Below, in pieces: positions 24,351-36,135 of a DNA stretch of 64,000 nucleotides (within the stretch, counting starts at the first letter, position 1; every line of letters begins with the position of its first letter). The DNA is taken from contig NW_019773520.1 in the NCBI RefSeq assembly GCF_001039355.2, positions 16,377-80,376 on the forward strand. The letters run 5' to 3'. Made by a program: the position numbers and the translations under genes. A model generated the notes under the pieces. That model was not told where the DNA came from. It made no database searches and saw only the letters and a list, made by a program, of their open reading frames with translations. Origin of the DNA: Lingula anatina. Taxonomy: Eukaryota > Brachiopoda > Lingulata > Lingulida > Lingulidae.

Positions 24351-27300
24351 AAATAAGGAACTATTTTAACGATTATCACTATTGGCTTTCGCTTTTAAGT
24401 CTAGATTTAAGAACAAAATGAAATTTGATGACAACTTTAACATGAAATTATCATTTAGAAATAGTAGGATAGAACTTATGCAACCAAATTTCATAATATT
24501 TGGACCGGAATTTTGCGCATGAATATTATGGCCCATAAATCCCGTCGAATCTCGCGTTATCTAAATATAACACACCTTCTAAAGAAGGGGTCAGCAAACC
24601 TGGGTCAGCAGGTGTAAAAAATACCCTTTGGAAATGTACCGTGTTAAACCTTAAACTTTAATACGCTTTTCCACATTTGCATGTTAATGTTTCTTTTAAA
24701 GCTTTTGCAACAAAGTTTTTACAAGCACACAAATCAATACAACAAAATTGAACAGAACATTTCTTCTCCAGTGGTTTTTATCTATGCTTAAAATAAAACT
24801 TGTTGACTTTTCTCTTCGAAATTGTTAACATGCTTATTATCTGCGTTGAGATATTTCATATGAAGTCGTATAATAAGATGCATAAAACATTTATTCAGAA
24901 AAAAAGTATGACAAACAAGACTACATATTTTACTACATGTAATATTGATAATGATTGGGGGGAAACTGATCCATAAGGATCAATTATACATTCAAGAATC
25001 TGAAAAAAAAAAGGAAATACTGGGAATAAGCCAAAGGAAAATGGCTCATACATAAGTATTTAAATACACTGTTCTAATGACATTTAGATTTTCATTCATT
25101 CAATTCCCAACCTTTCATCATAAAATACACTTGTGAGACTTCTCACAGAAAAAAAAATGAATGGTATCATACTAAAATGTAACTTTCTAAAATTTCAAAC
25201 TTAGACTAAAAAGGCCAATTCGACATTCCAGGTTTTAGTTTATGGCATGAAATATGATAAGAACTAAATTTTCATCAAACTTTTTCTTATCAGAACCTAG
25301 TTTTATACGAAATAATCAATTTTGCAAACACCCATGAAATTAACACAATGGGTGGATTTGACAATATCATTTTTAACTATTTCACACTATTTGTATTTAG
25401 GTTTTACGGACAAATTGCTTTAACTTGATTAAGACCTGCCCCAAAAGCAATGCAAGTTACCACATACTGAAATCATAGAAGTGAAATTCACCAAATGAGT
25501 TTCAGATATCATATTCATGTATAAACTTGGGCGTCAAAAAGAATAAACATAATTTTGGAATTGGTTGCTTTTGCTTTAGGGAAGGTCTTAAACGGTCCAT
25601 GTTTCCTTAAGTCTTTTCTATACTTAGAAATCCTGAAATTATAGAATATATCTAGGAATCCCATATTTATTTTCAATTAAAATCAAACTTAATTTACACA
25701 TATCACAATACAAAATACATTATTGAACATGACAAAATCTAGCAGAAACAAGATATTTCAAAAGGTAAAAATCCACCCTCAACCACTCTTTAGTTAAAGA
25801 TTACAGCTCAGCATATAAAAGAAAGAAAAATTAATCTAATATCACTTTGTGCACCATGAAACTAGCTGAAAAGGTGTTATATTATTTTGCATTTCTCTCA
25901 AGGTAAATGTCTATAACAAAGGTACCTTGTCATATTTACTGCTCTTCTCAATTGAAAGGACATCATTTTCTTTTGGCAGTTCACTCTTTGCCTTTAAATA
26001 TATGTACCTATCCTATTATATATATATATACACTCAAACAAAATGCATACATTGAGATTTATATGCTGCATGGTTGTTAGCAGGAAGTGTCTAATATTAG
26101 AGGCAGTTGTGAAAACATAAGTATGTAACATAGGATGTCTTTCTGGAAAAGATAAGCTTCTAGACATAGTTCTGATATGAGAAATTGGCATTTTAGGTCA
26201 AGAATTATTCTAATTAACGAGTTTATGTGGGAAGCTGACAATTGCCTCACATTATTCTTTGACTTACACATATACTATAATGTACTGATGTAAAGTTTAG
26301 GGAAACTGAAATTTTTAGAATAAAATGTTAAACAGTTTATCATGATTAAAAAAAAATCCCAAATGTTGGTGACTATTGATGTAAATATACTTTTGCATAT
26401 ATACAAAAAGTTGCTCTAAATTTTTAACTATTTTTCAGCACTGGCCAAAAGCTTGGTGAATATGATAATCCATGTGCGTCTTAATTAGCGAATAAGGAAT
26501 TTTGCATTAACTAACCATTCAACATTTTAAATGCTTGGTATCAAATGGTTTTTATATTTGCTCAAAGTTTTTAAAATGATATTGACTTTCAAAGAGATTT
26601 AAGTCTGTTGAATTCCAGGTTCTAGTTCCAGTTCCAAGTAATATGAACAATCCAACCAATGAGGCTATAATCCATCAGTGTGCTTTATCTCCCTATTCAC
26701 TAACTGGGCTGGTCCCCATTCTAAACAAGTATAGTCTCACTCCATCAGAAGTTTTTTATGATTATGTTTTCATAAAAAAAATGAAATGAATTGATTATAA
26801 GGTTAAGTTCTTGATTGTACATACATACAAGTATACTGTTACACTTATACCAACAACACCGGTGAGTTTCAGAGACATGTACAATTCACTATTCATGCTT
26901 TCCAGTTTACAAGCTGCTGTATATAGATGACGGATTCACACAAAGATGACTGCACTAGCATAGTGAGACAATGATCCAAAGAGGTCCAGAGACATATCTG
27001 AAATGAAAACAAAAACAATATTATCTTACTGATATTAAAATCATTTTATTTTTGAAAACAGATTATCTCCAAAAGTGCCATTAGCAAAGTAAAAACTACT
27101 AGTATAAAGATGAAATGGCATGAATTAAAAGCTTTCTTTGAGGAAAAAAAAAAAACAGAAACAAAACATACAGTCCATCAGAGCAGTACCCTCATTAAGA
27201 CTGAATTTCAGTCCAAGTATGTTGAAATTATTCTGCAAGGTAATTATCTGCTATGAATAACAAAATATTCTAGTAACAGTGTTATTTTTGTAGTAAGCTT

Positions 27301-27786
27301 TCTTCCTTTAAATAAAACTTTTTTCAAAGCCTAAAGTATTGTTGCTTTCAAAACAACCTCCCTGGCTCCCATTGTTCAGGAAATTTAAAAACAGGTCACT
27401 GGTGTTAAGGTAGCAATCAACATTTTTTTCCTCAAATATTCATATATCATTCCCCATCCAACATTAGCAGTCAGTATGGACCTCTATGACTTCAGAGATA
27501 TTCAAATATCTATTCTGACATTATATGGCTAACAAATCACTTATATAACTCGTTTTCTGATAACGAAGGATAAAATTGCTGATCATTTTGTCTTATCTGC
27601 TTGATGTACCCTAATTACAAATCAATGGAAATGTAATTTAATACCTAGTGCGTCTAATCTCCTTCATATATATATTCTTGAAAAATTTGACCAAATATCT
27701 CTAACATTGTACAAGAATATGTTTGTTTGATCAGTATGAAAACAACTAAAAAGTTTTCATGTACATACCACCATTTTGACTGTTTC
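24351..27786. other. Spacer between ARF6 5' region and G-gamma stop
   Basis: I see no supported gene. The right part probably holds the G-gamma 3' UTR, since that gene reads leftward and its stop is at 27787. The content is AT-rich with short A and T runs. Confidence 0.45.
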
Positions 27787-28148
27787 CTACAGTATAGTGC
27801 AGTTCTTCTGATCACGGAAAGGATTTTCTGACTGTGAGATTCCATTCAAGAGCACATCACTGGGTGCATTTTGATTTGTGTATGTCAGAAGCCTAAAAAA
27901 ATAACAAGATCACAAATAAATTCTACACAAAATACATACTTACAAAGTATTTCAAACACAAAACTCACTCGAGTCGATGACTGGTGTGTTAATGCAACTC
28001 CCTCAGCTTTTGACAGATAAGAGAAATTTTTAACATAGGCTTACTCTTTGAGGGCCTTGGATACCGGCCATCTTTCTAACGCTGCCTCGTGGCGCAGCTG
28101 GGCCACCTCGTACTGCATTTCTTGAATTTCTTCCTGCTTTGCAGCCAT
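27787..28148 (-). CDS. Heterotrimeric G protein gamma subunit, short isoform (exon A)
   Basis: Exon A (28045-28148) starts MAAKQEEIQEMQYEV and joins in phase 2 to the shared last exon 27787-27892, giving 69 residues, the normal G-gamma size. The N-terminal helix (YEVAQLRHEAALERWPVSKAL) would form the coiled coil with G-beta. The shared exon carries the family NPFRDQK motif and ends CTIL, a CaaX box whose final Leu predicts geranylgeranylation and membrane anchoring. The protein would work with G-alpha and G-beta below GPCRs at the plasma membrane. I do not assign a vertebrate paralogue number. Confidence 0.9.
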
Positions 28149-31100
28149 GACAAAAATTTGGACAAAAAGACTTTATGACGGAAAGCCACCTTTATAGCAA
28201 ACTTCTAAAAGGCAAAAATTGTTTCCCAAAGCCAATTTTGTGCCCTCAGAAATCTGATCTTTCAACAGATTAAACCCAAAAATGATTTCTTTAATCAGCA
28301 TCCCAAAGAGGGAGATCAATTCAATTTGACTGTCAACAGGAAAGTCTTAGAGTTATATGATAGTTCGATGATTAAGATGATGCGCCAGAAAGAAATACTT
28401 TAAATCTTACTAAAGCCTTTCTCAATTTATAGGTGCATCCTGGGTGAATTGGGGCCACTAATGAGCAGAAGAATTCATTTCATTTCTCCCAATGTTCTCA
28501 TTTATCATTCCCTATGGGCAGCAGACAAGATTAGCAATGAATACTGAATAATAATGATATAGGGGAAAATTTCAGAAGAGCCTAGTATGTTTTCTGGTCT
28601 CCCATAACCACAGTCACTCAAGAGGGAATGAACAACTGTACAGCTTGGACATGGCAATTTTTGTGATCTGGGGGTAAGTTAGAAGGGATGTTTCAAGTAC
28701 AAGTAAGTCCAAAATTTTTGCAATTTATATCAATGTCAGAATACTGTTTAACTACAACAAACACACAGAAAAAAATCAGACCTCATTAATCAGCCGGAAG
28801 GGATCAAACATCAACTCACACACTTACAAACTTAACAGTACTATGTACTGTATTGATATTATATCTTCTAAAACAGGCCTTACAGTTATTTCGTCTTATT
28901 TTATCTTTAGTGCAAATGATTTCTTTTGCATGTATAGTCATTTTTTTCTGTGTAATCAATCACATACTATACATGCATTTGAAACATCAGTGTTGACTGT
29001 TAAGAAAAATAGAAATAATTGTATAAAACAGGAGAATCAACTCCTCAACAACATACACATAAACACACACATTCACTATACTGCGCAATTTTTCCAGGAA
29101 ACCAAAAGTGTGATTTTTTTAGGTGTTGAAGCCAAAGATAAATGCATGAGTAGTCAAGATGTCTTCCGCAAACTAACATGTTTCATGTTTTTGGAATCAA
29201 AGTATTGATCAAGCTAACAGCATCAGATGTTAGAAGGGGATCAAAGCAGCAAGTAAAATTCATTAACACACCTGTGTTGTGTGCACCCTAATGTAATATT
29301 TTTCTAGTAGCTAAAACTAATCATTTTTTAATCTAATGAAAGATATATCAAGTATTTAGTTAGATGATATGAAATATTGCCCCTTTATTTGTGTTGGTCT
29401 TTTAATCTTAATTTAATTATATATTTTTTTGTAACTTTGCTAAGCTGAAAATAGAATTAAATATCTTATTAAAATTAAAAATATACTGAATGGTGCATCT
29501 TGTATTTAAAGTTCACATCAGTGAGTCTGAGTGACTGAAAAATTAAGAAAAGAGGCTTACGTCTTTAAAATAATCTCTAGCTCACTTTAAAATATTCAAT
29601 TCATTGGTTTTCATCAATGGCACTATTCAGACTACATACTGTGCCCATTTGAAGTAAATAAATCAATTTTTATTGGTTTCTGAAAATGAATTAACTAAGG
29701 CAGCATGTAACTATCCTGGGGTCTTATTTACACTATCCTGTCCTGTGCAGACTATAATGTCAACAGGCCAGTTAAATTGCTTTTTTGAAGACTGAAGTAG
29801 TCAATGAAACCTATCAACATAGTTAATAATTCACTCACTCAAGTCAATAATCTACCAAGTAAGCATTGAACCCACGTGATAAATATGGCTAACATCATCT
29901 GCCCATGATGAGAATAGCAATGATAAAGCCATTGCACATACTTTTTAAATGCTGAACTAGATCTACCCTGCATGACAAAGAAAAAAGCTGCCCTGAAATT
30001 GAAAATATATGTATGCAAAAAGGCTGACACAAGACATGCAAGAGAGATGAACAAGCAGTCCAAAACTAGCACTTTTCGTTTGACATTCACAGAAGGTAGA
30101 AAAGCATACTGGCTAGTATGTAAATTGCACAATACAGTGGAGTTTGTCAGCAGAAACTCCAGTAGGTCATGATTTGCAAGACCTACTGCAACGATGTCAT
30201 GAAAAAATAAACATCAATTTTATGCAAAAAGAAACTATCCTTGAAATTTTTTCTAGAATTTCTGTCCATCTTATATAAGTGAACCTAAAAATACAACTGA
30301 TAATGATAATGAGAAATGGGTAAAAAGCTTGCAATATTTTCACAGACCTCTATTGGTAGAATTTTGCCAATCTCATTGGTGCTTCTTGAAAGCCAGAAAA
30401 AGCCACAATAAATTTCATTTAACGCTAGCCAAGGTGAAGATCAGTTTATAAACGGATACCCTCCATGACCAAAATTAACCAGCTTTGTGCCTGTTCAATT
30501 TGGAAATACTTTCATCTCCCCAAGGAGCAAGTAACCTAAAGCTGCCACATGTATGCAACACTGAGAATCTTCCAAGTACTATTACCAGAACTACCATTTC
30601 TGTGTCTTTAGTGCTTTTCTTCTATATTCTGTGTGCTTAGCAAAGAGATTATGGGTGCAATTTTCATAATGTTTTTTGGAATGACCTGGTGTGGTGTGAC
30701 TCAATTGTTCCATAATCAGAATGCCTTACTCATCCTGTTAACCTATTTCACATGTGCTGCTTTGAGAGAAGAAAATTTTATTTGTGCTTATCATTGAAAA
30801 TGTTGTCCTATTGCTTAAATCTTTCCATACTGTACAAAAAGTTGACTGTAGAATATCAGCAAGCATCATTAATACAAGCTTTGCCTTTTCAAATTTTGTG
30901 ACTGAAATCCATGACTTGCAAGTTTCAAAGGAAGGATGTACATCATCAAGAGAAGATGGGCTTATAAGAACACATTTTCCTTGGATCTTTTTTTTTTAAT
31001 TTTCAATCTTTATCTTGTGAGGGTGGTATTGGTGTTTCACAACCTGCACTTATATGTATAAATTTATCATGATGTATGGCATATTTAACAGACTTGTTAA

Positions 31101-31855
31101 ATATACAATGAATAACTAATTTCTATTTATCTTTATTTTATTTTATAGTTTATTTATTTCTCTATTTATTATTTTTTGTATTACAGTAACCTATTATGAC
31201 AATTATAAAGATAACTTAATGCAGTTTTTAAATTCATCAACTAATTAAACAAATGTTTATAATCACAAGACCACAACAGAACAGAATCAAATGGCCACTG
31301 AACCCAAGTAACTATGCTGTTTGCAGTCCATGCAACATTTTTAAGAATGGGGGAGGGGGTGACCCCTTATGTCATCGCTGTTCCTCATTGAATTGTATTC
31401 ACACTGAATATTAACTATCACCTTACTATTCCCAGATTCTGTGGAAGGCTTAGATAAAGGAAAATACCCCCATGCATTTACAAACGGCACCAGACCCATC
31501 CAGCTCCTTTAAATTAAAATTCAAAGCATTAATTTTAAAAACCTCCTTTGAGGTTCTACTGCAACACTTTGAAATTACGTCATATATGAAATCTATGTTT
31601 GTTATAGTCTTCAAGTGGATAATGGTTAATTCTCCGGAGTCCAATGAAACTCTGTGTTTTTAATTATCAAAATTTGATGCCTGTCTGTCTAGCTGAAGAT
31701 GTTCTCATACTGACTCAGTCGAATCGATCGGTATCTGATCTAGGCAAAATATTCACTTACTCTTGAATGGCTTGAGACACAGGAATGCGGCGTATAGAAG
31801 CTTCATGTCGAAGCTGCTCAACTTGTTTCTGGAGGGCTTGAACCTGGCTTGACAT
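27787..31855 (-). CDS. Heterotrimeric G protein gamma subunit, long-gene isoform (exon B)
   Basis: Exon B (31761-31855) starts MSSQVQALQKQVEQL and ends in the same phase 2 (GA then GTAAGTG) as exon A, so it can splice over 3.9 kb to the same last exon 27787-27892. This gives 66 residues. QVEQLRHEASIRRIPVSQA is the canonical G-gamma N-terminal helix and is homologous to exon A. The two first exons are therefore alternatives with their own promoters. Its ATG is 119 bp from the TYW2 start on the other strand. Confidence 0.88.
28149..31760. other. Intron between G-gamma exons B and A
   Basis: No other gene is supported. The part just right of 28148 should contain the promoter of exon A. The stretch around 31130-31180 is nearly pure A/T. 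Confidence 0.5.
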
Positions 31856-31974
31856 TTTAGGGATCTTAAGTCAAAGATAGCACAAACCAACGTGAAAACA
31901 AAGCACTTCGTGAGGAACGTTAACCTAAACTGTGATAGATGGCGCTCTAGCAAGAGAATCTCGCGAGATCCAAT
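31856..31974. promoter_or_regulatory. Bidirectional promoter between G-gamma exon B and TYW2
   Basis: Only 119 bp separate the two divergent start codons. The interval contains no TATA box. It contains a perfect palindrome TCTCGCGAGA at 31959-31968, 7 bp before the TYW2 ATG, and a GATGGCGCTCTAG stretch at about 31937-31950. TCTCGCGAGA is an established element of TATA-less, often bidirectional animal promoters, bound by BANP. Confidence 0.75.
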
Positions 31975-34900
31975 ATGTCAGCGCCCACAGGTGTACCTGT
32001 TGTTATTATTCCAAAGACATCTGCACAAACTGTGAGGTATGTGACGACCTTAGTTGAAAGGACAGGTGGTGACTGAAAGACACTGTTATATTTCATTTGT
32101 TTATTAGCTTTTTACCCGTGAAATTATTTCAAATTATGATGCTCTTGACTTTGTTTGTGTGGCTAACTTATGACATGAAAATTACTTTGTAAATCCGAAA
32201 CAGAGACCTTTCTTGCTTCCTTGCCATAACTATCGCACGGAAAAAAAGCAGGGTTCACATCTCACAGTCTATATCACCTGCTCTAAACAGTCAGTCTTGT
32301 TTCTCCATTACTTAAAATAATTTAATTATGAAATTAACATTCAACAAAATTACTACATATTTTTTGGAGGGGGGGTAGTTATCCTTTATTGATTTATTTT
32401 ATTTTTCTTAAAGGAAACATTTGGAAATTGGCAGATTATGGGACAGCCGTTATAGTCTGAAAAAGATTAACAAAGATCTGGTGGCCATTCCCATTACCAG
32501 TGAAGCTTACAAGATGCTAACCCTTACCACAGGGGCCCTACCAGCGACTATTGAGTACACTCTTGATGTAATCAATCTTTCACCTTCAAAAAAGGACTTG
32601 TTAAAGCCACCTCAGGAGCAGCTCAGGGAAACATTAGGCAATCTATTGGAAATAGTGAATAGTGAAAAGAAGACTGCTGGGGTTAGAGATGGTGAAACAT
32701 GGGAAGATGATATTCCTAAACACTGGGAAAAGCATGGAGACATGGTGGTTCTGCCAGATCATTGTTTCAAAAATGATTTTTGGAGACATTGTGGTAAAGA
32801 ATTCCTAAATATAAGTGTGTCATATTATGTTAGCAATGTTTCTTTGAACTTTTCCTCAAAGTGAATATATTTACAAATTAATTGTTTTTTTTTAAACAAT
32901 TTAGATAAAACATCAAATATTTATATTTGGTATCTGGATGTGAAAAATCCATACCAGCACGTAACAATTATGTTTGTACATAGGGTAATGGTCAGTGTAT
33001 TTGATTTCAGGTCCACAGTTGTGGGAGACTGTGGCAAGAATCCTTGGTGCCAAAAGACTTGCTAAGAAGTCAGTTATATCCCAAGATGGTTTCCGGACTC
33101 CACAGGTAGAACTGCTGCTTGGAAAGGATGGATGGGTCACTCACATTGACAATCAAATCAAGTGAGATGTCATTATTTTTGGATTTCTTTCTTTAGAGGG
33201 AAATAAATATAATTTCACACAGTAACACAGTTTGTACTCCTTAAGATTGCTGTACAAGCAGCAAATGTCATGAAGTGGCTGAATATCAGGAAATTTAAAT
33301 TTGATAAAAGGGTGTAAAAGAAAGTTACAGTTGAAGTCTGTATACCCTGTTTGTATTTATTCGCTACGTGAATCATAATTTCTTGTGGGACTGTTGTTTC
33401 CAGGTACAGCTATGATGTTACCAGGTGTATGTTTAGTGCAGGAAACATTACAGAGAAACTAAGAGTGGCTCACTTCCACTGTGAGGGAGAGACTGTTGTG
33501 GATTTATATGCAGGTAAAGCTTTTTGGGCAATTGAGAAGATTTTTAGATGTGAGGGAAAACAATGATTTTACCAAGGATATACCATGAGGTTTTCAGAAA
33601 TGATAAAGTCTTTCCAATTAGAAAATAAAATAGATTAATCTTTCTTTTAATTTAGCCATTAAACTATTTACACACATTGGTTATAACCTACACAAGCACT
33701 GTGAAGTTGTTGTAATTTAACAGTTATAATTTTGCTGTTTGCAGTTGTTTGCTGTTGCCTTCCTTCTAAAGTCTCAGCTAAGCTCCGATATATATATATA
33801 TAGATCATCACTCCAGCAACTTTTCAAGGATTTGAAGAAAACAGTCACACTTACCAATGAAAGTAATAATTTATTACTTTCAGGCACAGGATACTTCACT
33901 TTGCCATACTTGATCCATGCCAAGGCCAGACTGGTTCATGCCTGTGAGTGGAATCCAGATGCAGCAGATGCATTGAGGAAGAACCTACATCTGAATGGAG
34001 TGGCAGAGAGGTGTATTGTTCATCAGGGAGACAACAGACTAGTAGGCAATATTTTTTTGTTGAAAGTGTAGTAATAGATTTAAATACATTGTTAATGTGT
34101 GAATAATATGACAAAGATGTTTTTTATTTAAGTTAAGTATTTATTTTGTTCGACAATTGATCGTAGATTAAAACTTTTTATGGAATGGTATTTTTTATAA
34201 GGTAGTCTTGACTGAAAAGCAAATACAAACGTGAGCCTAGATAAACATGTTTTCAGGAGTTTATTTGCAATCACCTCATACTTTTATATCTGCTGTTGTT
34301 CAAGGTATGTCCTAAGGGTGTTGCAGACAGGGTAAACCTTGGGTTGATTCCCAGCTCAGAGGAGGGGTGGCCAGTAGCATGTGCAGCACTGAAGTCACAG
34401 TCAGGAGGAATACTACATATACACTACAATGTTGAAACCAAGACTCCTGAACACAGGAATGATTCTAGAAAAGAGACAGCTAATCTTGTTAGAGAACATG
34501 GAAATGGTGACTTTAATGAAACATCATCACTAGAGCATCTTCAGTTGCAACGGTCTCAATGTGATTCAAGAGGGGTCTGCCCTTGCAATAAGACTAAAAG
34601 TGAAACATGTTTTGGTATTTCTCAACTTGCTGGTGGATTACACTGGTGTGAAGATACCAAATCAATGGAGAACACTCTTCAGAACAATGATCAAAGTAAC
34701 GAGTGTAATTCTGTGAACACAGCACAAGACACTGGGTGTCCCAGCTTAACAGGAATGTCTGTTCCAGTCACATGCCATTGTGGCTCTAAACATTTAGGAA
34801 AAAGTTTGACAGGAGAGCATGTTAAACAGCACAGTGGTTACCATTATGATGAAAGAGCTACTTCAAACCAGACAAGTGATACAGCAGTAACTTGTAATAA

Positions 34901-35078
34901 AAAGTTATTACCCCAGTGGAAAACATGGGCTGTAACGACAGCTGGTCAGATCAGAGACATTTTACATAAAACACATGGAGGTCAGTGGAAAACAGAGATA
35001 CTTCACTTAGAGCATGTCAAGTCTTATGCGCCACACGTTGATCACATGGTGTTGGATTTACTGTGCAAACCAGCATAA
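31975..35078 (+). CDS. TYW2: tRNA wybutosine-synthesizing protein 2 (TYW2/TRMT12)
   Basis: Six exons: 31975-32036, 32414-32793, 33011-33161, 33404-33513, 33884-34041 and 34305-35078, all phases agreeing, giving 544 residues. The N-terminal half has PKHWEKHGDMVVLP and LWETVARILGAKRLAKK. The SAM-binding fold follows, with motif I spanning an exon border as DLYAGTGYFTLP at about residues 231-242, then CEWNPDAADALRKN and ADRVNLGLIPSSEEGW. It ends with VKSYAPHVDHMVLDL. TYW2 moves the 3-amino-3-carboxypropyl group of SAM onto the tricyclic base of tRNA-Phe position 37 in wybutosine synthesis. It is about 100 residues longer than the human protein because of an insert in the last exon. Confidence 0.95.
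34443..34913 (+). other. Cys/His-rich insert in TYW2
   Basis: Residues about 334-490, between HIHYNVETK and QWKTWAV, replace a loop of roughly 50 residues in the human enzyme. By my count they include 10 Cys and 9 His, with clusters CDSRGVCPC and TCHCGSKH, and the rest is polar. There is no stop and no splice signal that would remove it cleanly. Confidence 0.75.
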
Positions 35079-36135
35079 CCCTCCTAGTACAAGGAACATT
35101 TATTTTCATAAGATACACTTAAGTTAGTTTTGAGGTTAATATCCATTAACTCTGTTTATATGCTAATCAAAGTTTGAAAGCTCAGCAGTTTACAAGTACT
35201 TTATAGTCAATTTATGGCAGTTCACTTTCTACAAGTTTCTACCTCAGTGAACCCATGCTGAATGAAAAAGTTACAAGGCCCCATGGCTTTTGTCCATTAT
35301 CTCTTGATAGTAAAAAAGAAAATGGCTATGCCACTTCTTTGTTTTATGGGTTCTTTAGAGCAAAATGACCACAAATTTTAACTTTCTTTTTGAGAAAGCT
35401 TTGCCCAACTTGACAGGATGAAAAGAGAAAAGAAATTTAAGTTGTTTTCTTATAAAGTTTTAATTCTGCTTTTTACATTTGCTGTGAAATTGTGTATATG
35501 TACAATGGAAAAATTACAAAAGTACTGAGTATTTAATAACAAGATAAGGGAAGTAAAACCTGTTCCTTTCCTAGCTTTTTAGGCTACATCATATTGTGGA
35601 AAAAATTATTGCTAGTTTTAAACAAAATACCACACCAACATAACTTTTTTTTTTAGAATATCAATGTGACACCTTTTGTCAACAACATTGTCCTTCACAA
35701 AATGTACAATTCTCAAGATAATATTTTTGTATCTTGTCACAAAAGATAAATTATATGACACCCTGCTTTCCCAACCTGATTTCAAAATTTGCATCTCTAT
35801 GATAAGATTTAATAAAAAGGAAAAAGACAATATCATAAATGCATTTGTTTGACTTGATATATCAGAAATAAAAGCAGTCAACAGCATTCAAACATCTATG
35901 CAAAAGGCAAAAATATCAGTTATTGTATCAAAAAATATGAATAAATTTTGAACCATTAAAAAGATGACAAAATGAGTGAGGATGTATGTAATGCATATTT
36001 TAAGTGTCTGGAATGAGTAATGAGTGTGAAATGGATGCAATTCAAGGGAAAAGTCAGCCATTATTGGGCACCTGCTGGAGTACAGTCTTGCAAGTATTAA
36101 GTATTTATCGAATGAGTCTCATGTCAAGTCTTATT
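35079..36135. other. Convergent 3' spacer
   Basis: It lies between the TYW2 stop (+) and the coiled-coil gene stop (-). It should hold both 3' UTRs. No other gene is visible. Confidence 0.5.
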
